This document shows positions 18,087 through 26,474 of a stretch of DNA of 37,430 bases, in pieces. The stretch's first letter is position 1. Every line of letters starts with the position of its first letter. The notes under the pieces were generated by a model, which was not told the origin of the DNA, made no database searches, and saw only the letters and a program-made list of their open reading frames with translations. The translations under genes and the position numbers were made by a program. Source of the stretch: Hyphomicrobiales bacterium (GTDB lineage Bacteria > Pseudomonadota > Alphaproteobacteria > Rhizobiales > Rhizobiaceae); assembly GCA_900470965.1 (NCBI GenBank), contig UCCS01000027.1:1-37430 (forward strand), written 5' to 3'.

Positions 18087-19685
18087 TTACTCGTTGGCAT
18101 CGAAGTCACATATCTTGAGAGAAATCGCTTTAAGTAGGTGCGATAGCCGTTCGCCAGCTTCACCTTTGTCTTGGGGGTCTGGGCATAGAAGGGTGCAGTC
18201 GCTTGCTCCAAAGATCTTTTCGAATTTGTCCCAGGCCCGCGAAGGTGGCGGGAAAATTACGAAACCTCCCATTGGATGGCACCTGACGATTTGGCCCTCG
18301 GCTGCCCAGCCAATGGTTCGTCTGTACTGTTCGACGACTTTAGGTTTGTTCTCTTTGTGATGTTCGGGACTCGCTAACGTCGCGTCGCCCACGATGAGAA
18401 ATCGCTCCTCACCTATAGTTATTCTGATAATATAATCGGGGGAGCATTTTTCTTCTGTACCGAGAAACGGCCGGCTTGGATTAACGCTCTGGTTCAAAGC
18501 GGCCCATTCCAGGGCGGGCATGTTGCGATCGTGGGCGGCTGGAAGGGTCTTATAATCGATAAAACTTGGCTCTGGCTCGAAATCCATTTCCAAAAGGACG
18601 TCGCCCTGCCTTAGACGCCACGAACATGCGCCGATAGAATTACTCAAGTCCGTCGATCCAGAGCCGCTGAATCCAAATCGCCGAAATTGTTTCGCGAGCC
18701 ATACCGCACCCCACAGTTCCCAGAGGCGTGTGAGAAACATCGGCGGATAATGAGATCTAGCGGCGTCTTTCTCCGAGATCGCTTCCGAGTAAAGCGGGGC
18801 GAAGGCACGCATGAGAAGCCTGAGGCGATAATCGCGATGGAACAACGGCGTCGGATTTACGAGCGTGTTGAGTTCTCCGGCGTCATTTCCTAGCCGGGCG
18901 ACAATATTTGCAATATCCCCTAACTCGGCCTCTAGCGATGAGAGTTTGGCAATTCTCTCGTCGATATCCTTTCTCCGTCCGTCAGGATGCTCTAGAAGAC
19001 TTCTTTTTCGAAGGAGGTCGAGTTCTTTGGAATTTCTATTCATCAAGTCGAGGAGCTGCCCGCGCCGCCTTGATGTCCAATGCGACACAATCGCGTTTTC
19101 GGCAAGCGGCGTTCCCCGCCTAGAAGCTGGACCGAGTTCGATGAACGGCTCACGTCGGATCGAGCGCGCGGCGGTCACCTCTTCTCTAACTTGTCTGATA
19201 AGTTCGGGAGGCATGATCGCCCTGCCTTTGTTGGTCCGGGAACTCCAAGAGCGCTCCGGCCGTTCATCGATCAGATCCCAAGCCGCCGAGACTCCCAACT
19301 CTGACTCGATGTCCTCGATCATCGATACTGTGTCGCGAAAATTCAGGATCGCGGTCGGAATAACATAGCACCGGAGGACGGTCCCTTTCGGCACCTTCAG
19401 AAGTAGATCGATTTCCCCAAGACGCCGATGCCTGGCCAGCTCAGTTTGCAGGTCCCAGCGTTGCCAGCGACCACCGTCCGCGTCCGATTCCTTGAGGTCG
19501 GCGATTCTAACCTCGTCCTTGGGCTCCGCCTTCTGCTGCAAAAGCGGTCCGTGCACGAGAAAATCTAGAAAAGGATGGTCATCCCGGATGAGATACCGCG
19601 TTCCTTCCTCCCAAGGATATTCCTTCTTGTTTCCGTCCGCGTCCTCAACCCGGACTGTCTTTATCGTCGTGCGTACTACTGCCAC
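18087..19685 (-). CDS. DUF2357 / PD-(D/E)XK protein, McrC-like partner
   Basis: This 532-residue protein has an N-terminal beta-rich DUF2357-like half (about 25-300) and a C-terminal PD-(D/E)XK-like domain (about 318-470). Visible nuclease-fold elements are LWELWGAVWL near 321-330, SPDYII with D417, and the strand FLIVGDATLAS with D434, followed by a Tyr-containing helix near 451-460. The family normally reads D-A-K here. This protein has D434-A-T436, so the catalytic lysine is missing or displaced (K444, K447 and K449 lie shortly after). DUF2357 proteins usually pair with McrB-like AAA+ proteins, and that is the gene overlapping it by 10 bases. The GTG start follows from the overlap. Activity as a nuclease is uncertain; a DNA-binding or scaffold role is possible. 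Confidence 0.72.
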   Translation of the reverse strand: MAVVRTTIKTVRVEDADGNKKEYPWEEGTRYLIRDDHPFLDFLVHGPLLQQKAEPKDEVRIADLKESDADGGRWQRWDLQTELARHRRLGEIDLLLKVPKGTVLRCYVIPTAILNFRDTVSMIEDIESELGVSAAWDLIDERPERSWSSRTNKGRAIMPPELIRQVREEVTAARSIRREPFIELGPASRRGTPLAENAIVSHWTSRRRGQLLDLMNRNSKELDLLRKRSLLEHPDGRRKDIDERIAKLSSLEAELGDIANIVARLGNDAGELNTLVNPTPLFHRDYRLRLLMRAFAPLYSEAISEKDAARSHYPPMFLTRLWELWGAVWLAKQFRRFGFSGSGSTDLSNSIGACSWRLRQGDVLLEMDFEPEPSFIDYKTLPAAHDRNMPALEWAALNQSVNPSRPFLGTEEKCSPDYIIRITIGEERFLIVGDATLASPEHHKENKPKVVEQYRRTIGWAAEGQIVRCHPMGGFVIFPPPSRAWDKFEKIFGASDCTLLCPDPQDKGEAGERLSHLLKAISLKICDFDANE

Positions 19686-22648
19686 GGCGACACGAATCCT
19701 AAACGTGCCTGTTGCCGAGCCAATTTCAATCGCCGCCGTGTCCTGCCAAGTTCTTCAAAGTCTTCCACGGCTTTCTCTAATGCGTCCAGCGCCGGCAGCA
19801 GCTGATCGATGGCACCAGATAGTTTAACAAGGATTCGGCTTGCGATAAGTCGATCTATCAACTCGTCGCGATCCAAGAGGTTCTTTGCCTGAAGATCGAG
19901 CTGATGGTGGAGGCTCAACATCGCCTTGCAGTCGGCGAGCACTCGACGGGAGGGTAGAAGGTCGTGTCGCAGTCCGTTTTCTTGGACGGCTATATTGAGC
20001 GCGTCTAATATCTTCTCCATGCGATCGTCCGTACCGGCGCCGCTCACAGTCACTACGGGCAGCCCGGGAAGAGGGTCGAGCCCGCTCAAGTTAATCATCC
20101 CGGCGTGTTCAGCATTCCACGACACCTGGGACAGCTCAAGCAGGAAGCAGCGATCGATCACCTTCGGAGAAGGCGGGCGTGAGAAATCGTCTATGTTCAT
20201 AGTGCCCAGCACCCTGCAAGGAGCGATCTTCAGGCCTTGACTACTTGATCCAATCCCGCCGTCCAGAGCGTGGAAGACCCTCGACAGGTAGTATTCCGGT
20301 CTCGTGAGATTAAATTCGTCAAAAAGAATAAGATGGGAATGATCGCCCGTATCGAGAACAGCCTTAAGAATACCATTCTCGCCGAATAGCACGCCGTCGT
20401 GCTCCCAATGTGCTTGGACGGCGACCTCATGGAATGTGCTGCCCGCCGTCTTGCCAAACATTTGCGCGATCAAACGGACAAGCGTTGATTTGCCACAACC
20501 GGGTGGCCCTGAGAGAAGGACGATTGGGCGAACGGCTAAGGCTAGAAGCGTGACCACCACATCGTTGAAGTAGAAATGGGGTTCAATTTTTGCCACCTCA
20601 TCCCTAAGGGACACGAGTGCGTTTGAAAAAACAACTTCCGGAATGCGCGGCCCCCAGTCGCTATAATGGTTCACTGCCTGTCCTATCCGGAATGGCGATA
20701 ACGACCGATCGCTTCCATCCGGAACTGAGCTGGTTGTGGGAATGATTGCACGTCTACGCTCCCCGTGGGTGCTCCCAGAGACATCTGCTGAAGTGTTCTC
20801 GCCCCTGCGCGAGCTAACAGCCGAATCGACGATTCGGAGGGGAGCGCCGCCGTCGACCGTAACGAGATCCGGCTCCAGCGATTGTTCCGCGGGCAATGTT
20901 GTAGAGTCCTCAAATTCTGCTGCGACTCCTTCGTCCATGACGCGTTCGAGTTCAGCCGCAGACGTCCAACCTCTTTGTGCTGTCATTGCAACGATTTTAG
21001 ACATTCCGAGGTCTAGGACAACGTCATCGCAGCCGTCCACCGCGAGCGCATCTGTGTCTAGTTCCTCGTCAAAAGGCTCCAAAACAGCTTCGCTTCGCTT
21101 ACGCAGCCCGTTGGCTTGGATCCAGAGGTGTCCCGTGTCGCGTATTTGTTCAGATATAATCAGCGCTTCTTCCTTCGCAGGATCCCATCGCAATGACATC
21201 TTTCCCGGAGCCTCCCGCACGTTCATTGTCTTGAACGGGCGACCTCTACGAGCGGCGAGACCGGCTGCTGGTCCTGGCAGTAGCCGCGCTTTCGGTTGGG
21301 AGCCAGTAGCCATTGCCGGCAAACCTTCGATTGGGCGAACTCCGCCATCGTCCGCAAAAGGATCGTTTGCGTCGAGTACCGTAAATTGTTCTTCCGATTG
21401 TCCCGATTGTTTGACCCCCAAAAGAAGGGCGTAGGGCAAGGTAGACTCGAGGGCTGCCGAAAACGATCCGTTGTTTTGCGAACCGCCAAGCCGCAGGCGA
21501 GGTGGCTCGTAGTTATGTAGGACGTGCGCCAACCCTCCTGCCGCCGCCGCGATTGCGAACGAACTGCCGACACGTAAAAGCGTCGGTGGCTTGACGTCCG
21601 GAAACAGGGCCTTCATTAGCGCTTCGCCGAAACCCGGAAGCAGACTGGTCCCACCAGCCAACACCACAGTGTCGATCAGACGATATGCATCGGTCGGCGT
21701 CTTGACGCTGCGTTCATTCATCCAGTCTTCGTTTAGACGCCTAGCATCATCCGAGGACGTCTGATTTCTATAGAGGCGTTCGCAAATGCTTTCAAAAAGC
21801 GGCCGCAACATACTGCAAAGTTCGCCTGCAATTGGCGCCAGCAGGTCAACGCTGAGGGTCAACGGCTTCGTCTCACTAGGTACCTCGAAGGCAACATTTG
21901 CCCCGGTGAGGCTGACCTTGACTTTAGCCTTTTCAATCTCGCGAAGAGTCTCGTCTGCCACCAGGACACCCAGCATCTGCGCAAGTCGTTCATCGACCCA
22001 TCTGCCTGCGTTACCACGACTGTCCCCGCGCAGAGCGCGAAGGCGCAGGTCGCGCTGCGCTCCCTTTTTGTCGGAGTCGAGCAATTTGCCATCGCGTCTG
22101 CTGAGGATCAATGTCATATTCGCAGTTGAGGCGCCGACGTCGACAACCAAAATGACGTTGTTCCGACCCTCCTCGAGTACAAGCGTCCTTTTCACAAGTC
22201 GGAAATACTCTGCGACCATTTCCGGCTCCGGAAGGACCGTTATTCCGGGTATCGCCGCCTCGACTGCTCCTTTATACCGCAGACGGGTTTTTTCGTCTGC
22301 GATCGAGGGCATGAGTGCATACTTCCGTCGTCCCTGGTATTCCGATGGAAGCCGATCGAAAAGTTTGCGAAGATAGGCGCGAAAAACCTCGTCCCTTTCA
22401 AGATCGCGATAGGCGCTACGAGTATTGCTGCGATCGTGGATTATCTGGCGCGTAGGGGCTCGCCCATGCAGCATCCAATCCTTCATATCATCGATGCGGT
22501 AGGTCCAAGATCCCTCTTGCGGGGAGTCAAGCTCTATTGTCCATTGGTGACGGTCCTGGATGGTCGGATCGGCGACGACGTAAAACCGAGACGGAAAGTA
22601 GGGTTGCCCCTCGTCTTGCAACAAGAACTTAAATGCTGTCTCAGCCAT
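19676..22648 (-). CDS. Hsp70-like ATPase fused to McrB-like AAA+ domain
   Basis: This 990-residue fusion is the first gene of the operon. Residues 105-380 are Hsp70/actin-like: ITVLPEPEMVAEYF near 136, the phosphate-binding VVDVGASTANM at 168-178, and the adenosine motif VVLAGGTSLLPGF at 328-340. The usual first phosphate loop of Hsp70 is not visible in residues 1-100. Residues 430-660 look like a low-complexity linker plus small strands. Residues 665-990 form an AAA+ module: Walker A GPPGCGKST at 714-722, Walker B LILFDEFN with D777 and E778, sensor 1 GTMNIDD with N819, and a candidate arginine finger R833. TMN followed by an acidic residue is typical of McrB/MoxR types. An in-frame TAG directly precedes the ATG, so the N terminus is complete. 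A peptide- or DNA-sensing motor is plausible. Confidence 0.8.
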   Translation of the reverse strand: MAETAFKFLLQDEGQPYFPSRFYVVADPTIQDRHQWTIELDSPQEGSWTYRIDDMKDWMLHGRAPTRQIIHDRSNTRSAYRDLERDEVFRAYLRKLFDRLPSEYQGRRKYALMPSIADEKTRLRYKGAVEAAIPGITVLPEPEMVAEYFRLVKRTLVLEEGRNNVILVVDVGASTANMTLILSRRDGKLLDSDKKGAQRDLRLRALRGDSRGNAGRWVDERLAQMLGVLVADETLREIEKAKVKVSLTGANVAFEVPSETKPLTLSVDLLAPIAGELCSMLRPLFESICERLYRNQTSSDDARRLNEDWMNERSVKTPTDAYRLIDTVVLAGGTSLLPGFGEALMKALFPDVKPPTLLRVGSSFAIAAAAGGLAHVLHNYEPPRLRLGGSQNNGSFSAALESTLPYALLLGVKQSGQSEEQFTVLDANDPFADDGGVRPIEGLPAMATGSQPKARLLPGPAAGLAARRGRPFKTMNVREAPGKMSLRWDPAKEEALIISEQIRDTGHLWIQANGLRKRSEAVLEPFDEELDTDALAVDGCDDVVLDLGMSKIVAMTAQRGWTSAAELERVMDEGVAAEFEDSTTLPAEQSLEPDLVTVDGGAPLRIVDSAVSSRRGENTSADVSGSTHGERRRAIIPTTSSVPDGSDRSLSPFRIGQAVNHYSDWGPRIPEVVFSNALVSLRDEVAKIEPHFYFNDVVVTLLALAVRPIVLLSGPPGCGKSTLVRLIAQMFGKTAGSTFHEVAVQAHWEHDGVLFGENGILKAVLDTGDHSHLILFDEFNLTRPEYYLSRVFHALDGGIGSSSQGLKIAPCRVLGTMNIDDFSRPPSPKVIDRCFLLELSQVSWNAEHAGMINLSGLDPLPGLPVVTVSGAGTDDRMEKILDALNIAVQENGLRHDLLPSRRVLADCKAMLSLHHQLDLQAKNLLDRDELIDRLIASRILVKLSGAIDQLLPALDALEKAVEDFEELGRTRRRLKLARQQARLGFVSPWQ

Positions 22649-22979
22649 CTATCTGGAGAACCCTTGAAACGATCATTGACCGCGCAAGGATTATACAGTG
22701 ACGCGGTTGTGACAAGCTGCGTCAGCACGTTATACGCATACAATCCCTGGTGTGTCGCCGACGAGCTCCGTCGCCCAGCAGATGGAGCTTAGCTCCCGCA
22801 GCGAGGTCGGGCCTTCATTGCAGATACTATGGGGCCTGTTTATCAACCGTACTCTATGGGCTCGCAGGATCGAAGGAGCGAAGAACATGCTCAATGGCTT
22901 AGCTTGATTTTAGTAGGGTCCGCGGTTCGATTCCCATCAAGGCGGCTCACTGTTACGGAGGCACGGTTCTAGGAAATCC
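22649..22979. other. Intergenic region between AbiE and the Hsp70-AAA operon
   Basis: I see no gene in these 331 bases. The part next to the Hsp70-AAA start should hold its promoter (candidate at 22690-22715). A short stretch near 22924-22935, GGTTCGATTCCC, resembles a tRNA T-arm, but the flanking bases do not fold into a tRNA, so it is at most a remnant or chance. Confidence 0.4.
22690..22715 (-). promoter_or_regulatory. Candidate promoter of the Hsp70-AAA operon
   Basis: On the minus strand a perfect TATAAT at 22690-22695 lies 41 bases before the Hsp70-AAA start codon. TTGTCA at 22710-22715 is a good -35 match, but the spacer is only 14 bases. With a 17-base spacer the -35 would be the poorer AGCTTG. 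The -10 element is the stronger part of this call. Confidence 0.35.
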
Positions 22980-24095
22980 TCAGGAGCCACGAGTTTTGTC
23001 TGCAATGTCTACATTGAGAAACTGTTCCAGCTCGCTGATGCTCGCCATGACAGCATCGAACTGGGGCTGGTCGCCAAAAATCATGGCCGCCATTCGTCCG
23101 TAGTCGGCCGCAAGCTTCGTTGTCATGTCTGGAGTCGGCACGAGCCGAAACGTCCCAGGCACCGCTCGATCGTAGCGATGGTCCGGTGCTCGGAACATCA
23201 GTTCCTTGTGCTGTCGGCAGGCTTCGGCGAGATCGAGCATGGATGCAGTGGCTTTTCCGTAGTCGGCGTGTGTCCAAATTTGGTGAACATCGTAATAGTG
23301 CCTGGAATACCGATTGAGGTCGGGCACTTTCCGCTCTGGGTTACCTTCAAGGCTTCGCTTCTCGGTCGTTTCCGTCATTGCATGCAGGATGAGGACCTTT
23401 TCCCAAAACGTGTGCTCGGGCTTGACCGTCATCACATTAGGAACCGACAGATCGAAGCCCGCTTTCATTTCGGAGGCAATGTAGGGCGCAATTTCCCGCG
23501 GTTCGGCGGGAATGGGATCCGGTCGTGCTCCGGCTTCAATGCGCACGGCTGCCTCGACATAGCCGCCGCTCGTGTCGAACACGCTTTTGTATCGGAGCAC
23601 CAGAATGTCGAGTGCTTCGTTCTTCCGATAGGTGTCGTAGCCGAAGTCGAGCGTGAAATGCCCGCTTTGTCCTGCCTCTTCCTCAACTGCGGCAATTTCC
23701 TTGCTCAGCATGTCGCGAAGAGGGCCGGCGATATATTGCCGGGCAGCCTCGTCAACCTGCTCAGCAAGCGCTTTTTGTTGCTGGTTGACTGAAGGGAGAG
23801 CAGCTATGTCGGCCTCGAGTGGCGCACGGAGGTCGGTCTTGAAAATACCGATGTCGATATCTTCGGAGAAGCGGTTGATCAGGCCATGGGCCTTGCTGAG
23901 ACTTGTGCCGCCCTTGAAGTAAAGGCGAACGGGGTCGGCCAGGCGCCGATTGAACAGGAAGTCGAGGACCCAACAGACATAGAGGTCCTTTTCAATGTTC
24001 TCAGCCCGCGTTTCCATTTCGGAAGCCACGGCTGAGAAGAGAGCCCTTTGCTCGTCCACGGTCGAGCGGAGGATTTCAATGAACGCCTGTTTCAT
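22980..24095 (-). CDS. abiEii: AbiEii-family nucleotidyltransferase toxin
   Basis: This 371-residue protein has the nucleotidyltransferase fold of AbiEii/AbiGii toxins. The signature FKGGTSLSKAHGLINRFSED is at 60-79, with G62-G63-T64-S65, and the metal-binding D79-x-D81 follows. AbiEii-type toxins transfer nucleotides to cellular targets (tRNA acceptor stems for some members) and arrest growth during phage infection. Length and motif order are normal for the family, and nothing suggests damage. The ATG overlaps the antitoxin gene by 20 bases, so translation is probably coupled. It would be kept silent by the AbiEi regulator through the two operators upstream. Confidence 0.88.
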   Translation of the reverse strand: MKQAFIEILRSTVDEQRALFSAVASEMETRAENIEKDLYVCWVLDFLFNRRLADPVRLYFKGGTSLSKAHGLINRFSEDIDIGIFKTDLRAPLEADIAALPSVNQQQKALAEQVDEAARQYIAGPLRDMLSKEIAAVEEEAGQSGHFTLDFGYDTYRKNEALDILVLRYKSVFDTSGGYVEAAVRIEAGARPDPIPAEPREIAPYIASEMKAGFDLSVPNVMTVKPEHTFWEKVLILHAMTETTEKRSLEGNPERKVPDLNRYSRHYYDVHQIWTHADYGKATASMLDLAEACRQHKELMFRAPDHRYDRAVPGTFRLVPTPDMTTKLAADYGRMAAMIFGDQPQFDAVMASISELEQFLNVDIADKTRGS

Positions 24096-24795
24096 GGTCT
24101 TCCCGTGTTTCTTGGGGTGAAACTTCCGGTGCGCGGATTATGGCGTCCACGGCCGAATACATCCAAGCGGGGATGGCATGGATGTTTTCGCGCAGATCCT
24201 GAACAATCGCCTCCCGGTGCGGGTTTTCCGCGAGATGGCGCACGATACCCTCGGTCACTGTATCCAGGTTGGATCGCTCGTCCCGAAACCAGTTGAGTGC
24301 CTGGATCACGCGCATTGCCGGGCGCCCCGCCCAGAAGGCGGTCTTTGCTGAGATGCGCTTGAAATCCAATGTGTAGATAACCGGTTTCGTCGCGTTCGGG
24401 TCGCCGGTGTTTGCTTCGATCTCGATCGTCCTCGGGTAGGTATCGGCATAGATCGTCGAGCGCGCCGGGACGGCCGTGGTTAGACTCAGGTCGTTGGCGG
24501 CTGTCATTCCGTCAACGCATACCCGGAGCTTGTCGCGCCGGGCAATGGCATCGATGAATGAGGCCCGCGGCGGGAAGACCATCTTGCCGGTCAATCGGCT
24601 TGTATTTGGCTTGTCGTAGAGTCCGCGGTGAGGGCGACGAATGTCACCTCGGTTGACAAGACGCTGGAGCGCCTTCTCGACAGCATGGGGTGTTCCGATA
24701 TCAAGAAAATCGGCGCGCGACCACACGCCAGAAGGTGCAGCCGCAGTGATGCGATCGTGAATGCGCTCAAGCGTATCGGATGTTGGATCAGGCAT
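24076..24795 (-). CDS. abiEi: AbiEi-family antitoxin and repressor
   Basis: This is the type IV antitoxin of the AbiE pair. The N-terminal 80 residues contain a winged helix: WSRADFLDIGTPHAVEKALQRLVNRGDIRRPHRGLYDKP. The rest is the antitoxin domain, including RISAKTAFWAGRPAMRVIQALNWF. In this family the antitoxin blocks toxin action without a stable complex and represses its own promoter by binding paired inverted repeats, which are present just upstream. The ATG at 24795 is chosen over a TTG at 24846, because the latter lies inside the predicted -35 element. It gives 239 residues. Confidence 0.85.
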   Translation of the reverse strand: MPDPTSDTLERIHDRITAAAPSGVWSRADFLDIGTPHAVEKALQRLVNRGDIRRPHRGLYDKPNTSRLTGKMVFPPRASFIDAIARRDKLRVCVDGMTAANDLSLTTAVPARSTIYADTYPRTIEIEANTGDPNATKPVIYTLDFKRISAKTAFWAGRPAMRVIQALNWFRDERSNLDTVTEGIVRHLAENPHREAIVQDLRENIHAIPAWMYSAVDAIIRAPEVSPQETREDHETGVH

Positions 24796-24808
24796 ATCGG
24801 CCGCACTT

Positions 24809-24840
24809 CTGACCAGAAAATATATACAAATTTTGGTCAG
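24809..24840. promoter_or_regulatory. AbiEi operator 1 (32-bp inverted repeat)
   Basis: The arms CTGACCA and TGGTCAG flank an 18-base A+T-rich centre. The same arms and total length recur at 24861-24892. Paired repeats before the antitoxin gene are the known mode of AbiEi autoregulation. Confidence 0.68.
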
Positions 24841-24846
24841 TGACAA
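24819..24846 (-). promoter_or_regulatory. Promoter of the abiE operon
   Basis: On the minus strand TTGTCA (24841-24846) and TATATT (24819-24824) are separated by 16 bases, a good sigma-70-type promoter. The -10 element lies inside the first operator repeat, so a repressor bound there would block RNA polymerase. The -10 ends 23 bases before the abiEi start. Confidence 0.6.
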
Positions 24847-24860
24847 GCGCTCGCCGATTA

Positions 24861-24892
24861 CTGACCAAAAATTATATTAAAATATTGGTCAG
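24861..24892. promoter_or_regulatory. AbiEi operator 2 (32-bp inverted repeat)
   Basis: This is the second copy of the CTGACCA-N18-TGGTCAG repeat. It begins 52 bases from the first, close to five helical turns, so two repressor units could bind the same face of the DNA. It lies just upstream of the -35 element. Confidence 0.68.
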
Positions 24893-24929
24893 AAAGCGCC
24901 TGCTGTCCAAGCTTGAGACGATTCATCTA

Positions 24930-25124
24930 TCAGGCGTCGAAGACTTCGAGCATGGCGTCGCTGATAGCCTTGCCAAGCGCGGCCGCAGTCTCCGTAAGTG
25001 CTTCCGCATTCATGTCTCGAGCGGCCATTGCAAACGCAGCGCCTTCAATCGTCACGATCTCTTGCGCGCGTTGGATCGTCCATAAGGCAAAGTCGCTGCG
25101 GTTGGTGATTTCCACGGTTTCCAT
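24930..25124 (-). CDS. Small conserved acidic protein
   Basis: This 64-residue protein is Ala- and Glu-rich and mostly helical (METVEITNRSDFALWTIQRA at the start, EVFDA at the end). No domain is recognised. It is likely real because the ATG has an ideal ribosome binding site, AGGAGA, six bases upstream. It lies between the abiE operators and a divergent exonuclease gene. I cannot assign a function; a small regulator or structural partner is possible. Confidence 0.62.
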   Translation of the reverse strand: METVEITNRSDFALWTIQRAQEIVTIEGAAFAMAARDMNAEALTETAAALGKAISDAMLEVFDA

Positions 25125-25219
25125 GATTTCTCCTGATTTGTTCGAGCGGATGCCTTATAGCGGATCTGGCGGACGGTGCAGTCCGAAGAGTCATCTAAGG
25201 AATGAAGCCGGGATCGCGT

Positions 25220-26191
25220 ATGACGCAGCAGTTCGATCTGTTTGTTTCGCCCGAGGCAGCACCTGTGAAAGTCGCAGGTCCCGCGGCGATGAAGCGCCAT
25301 TCTCCGGCCGCGTTGAGCGAAGACGATATGGTACGGCGCCTCCAGGTAACTGGCCGATACCGTATCCTGAAAAAGCTCGAGCCTCGTTTTGTCACGCCGT
25401 CCGCGCGCGCGGGATTTCCGCTGAGAGGCGTGATACTCGACACCGAGACCACCGGGCTCAATCATCGCAAGGACGAGATCATCGAGATCGGGGCTGTCGC
25501 GCTCACATTCGACGCGGCCGGCAATATCGGCGATGTCACCGGTGTCTATGGAGGATTGCAACAGCCGAGCGTTTCGATCCCAGCGGAAGTCACCCGCCTA
25601 ACCGGCATCACGGACGAAATGGTCGCCGGCCAGATGATTGATCTCCACCAATTACGTGCTGTGGTCGAGCCGGCCGATCTCGTCATTGCGCACAATGCCG
25701 GCTTCGATCGACCGTTCTGTGAGGCATTCTCTCCCATTTTCGCTGGAAAAGCCTGGGCCTGCTCAGTCTCCGAAATCGACTGGTCGGCCCGGGGCTTCGA
25801 AGGCACCAAGCTCGGCTACCTGATTGGACAAACGGGTTATTTCCACGAGGGTCATCGGGCTGTCGACGACTGCTTTGCCTTGCTCGAGGTGCTTGCACAA
25901 GATGGGAGAGGCGAGGGGCAAACGCCCTTTGCCGAGCTCCACGATGCGAGCCAGCGGTCGCGCGTTCGAATCTTCGCCGAAAACAGTCCGTTTGACATGA
26001 AGGATCACCTGAAGGCGCGTGGTTATCGCTGGTCGGACGGCAATGATGGCCGTCCGAAGTCCTGGTGGATCGAGCTTGGGGAAAACGCCCTCGACGACGA
26101 ACTCCGCTATCTACGCTCGGAAATCTATCGGTGGGATGAAGCAGATCCACCGATAAAGCGTTTAACTGCGTTCGATCGCTTCAAAGCCTGA
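25220..26191 (+). CDS. 3'-5' exonuclease, DEDDh type (DnaQ-like)
   Basis: This is an exonuclease of the DnaQ/RNase T family. Residues about 70-235 hold the DEDDh set: ILDTETTGL (first Asp and Glu), IAHNAGFDRPF (second Asp), and HRAVDD (His and last Asp). The N-terminal 65 residues are Pro/Ala-rich, starting MTQQFDLF. The C-terminal 80 residues form a separate small domain with KDHLKARGYRWSDG and a Trp-rich end, which may bind nucleic acid. The ATG at 25202 is immediately next to AAGGA and too close for ribosome binding. The ATG at 25220 has GGGA six bases upstream and is preferred. It is divergent from the small protein at 24930. It could be a repair or replication accessory. Confidence 0.82.
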   Translation: MTQQFDLFVSPEAAPVKVAGPAAMKRHSPAALSEDDMVRRLQVTGRYRILKKLEPRFVTPSARAGFPLRGVILDTETTGLNHRKDEIIEIGAVALTFDAAGNIGDVTGVYGGLQQPSVSIPAEVTRLTGITDEMVAGQMIDLHQLRAVVEPADLVIAHNAGFDRPFCEAFSPIFAGKAWACSVSEIDWSARGFEGTKLGYLIGQTGYFHEGHRAVDDCFALLEVLAQDGRGEGQTPFAELHDASQRSRVRIFAENSPFDMKDHLKARGYRWSDGNDGRPKSWWIELGENALDDELRYLRSEIYRWDEADPPIKRLTAFDRFKA

Positions 26192-26474
26192 CGAGCTATC
26201 GCCGTGGATGTTGTCGTGATTGGCGCCTCGCATGATACCCGCAAATCGCCGCCCGCGGTAACGGCTGGCCCACAGCGTTGGTCAGGCTGTACCCCATCCT
26301 CCTTCGATACTTGCAGGTGCTTTTGCCGAATAGTGGCTTGATTTCGATACCCGCAGAACGGGAATCGTTTTGCGATCTTTGCAATCTCATGGTAAGTATT
26401 AACGGCTAGGAATAGTCCATATCTATCGCGCTTTTCTTTGGAGACATTGCTGCGACATGTTGTGAGGGCAATTC

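Noticed and set aside
17846..18211. Open frame of 121 codons bridging the DUF2357 and kinase genes on the minus strand
   Set aside because: It overlaps the well-supported starts and ends of both neighbours in another frame, and its sequence has no protein-like pattern.
22826..22960. Possible tRNA or tmRNA 3' end (GGTTCGATTCCC near 22924)
   Set aside because: The bases after the T-loop do not pair with the stem before it, and no acceptor stem or anticodon arm can be drawn. It may be a remnant of an integration site but is not supported.
26196..26390. Short minus-strand open frame between the exonuclease and the trypsin-like protease
   Set aside because: It has no good ribosome binding site and an Arg-rich composition typical of noncoding frames. 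A decayed gene cannot be excluded.
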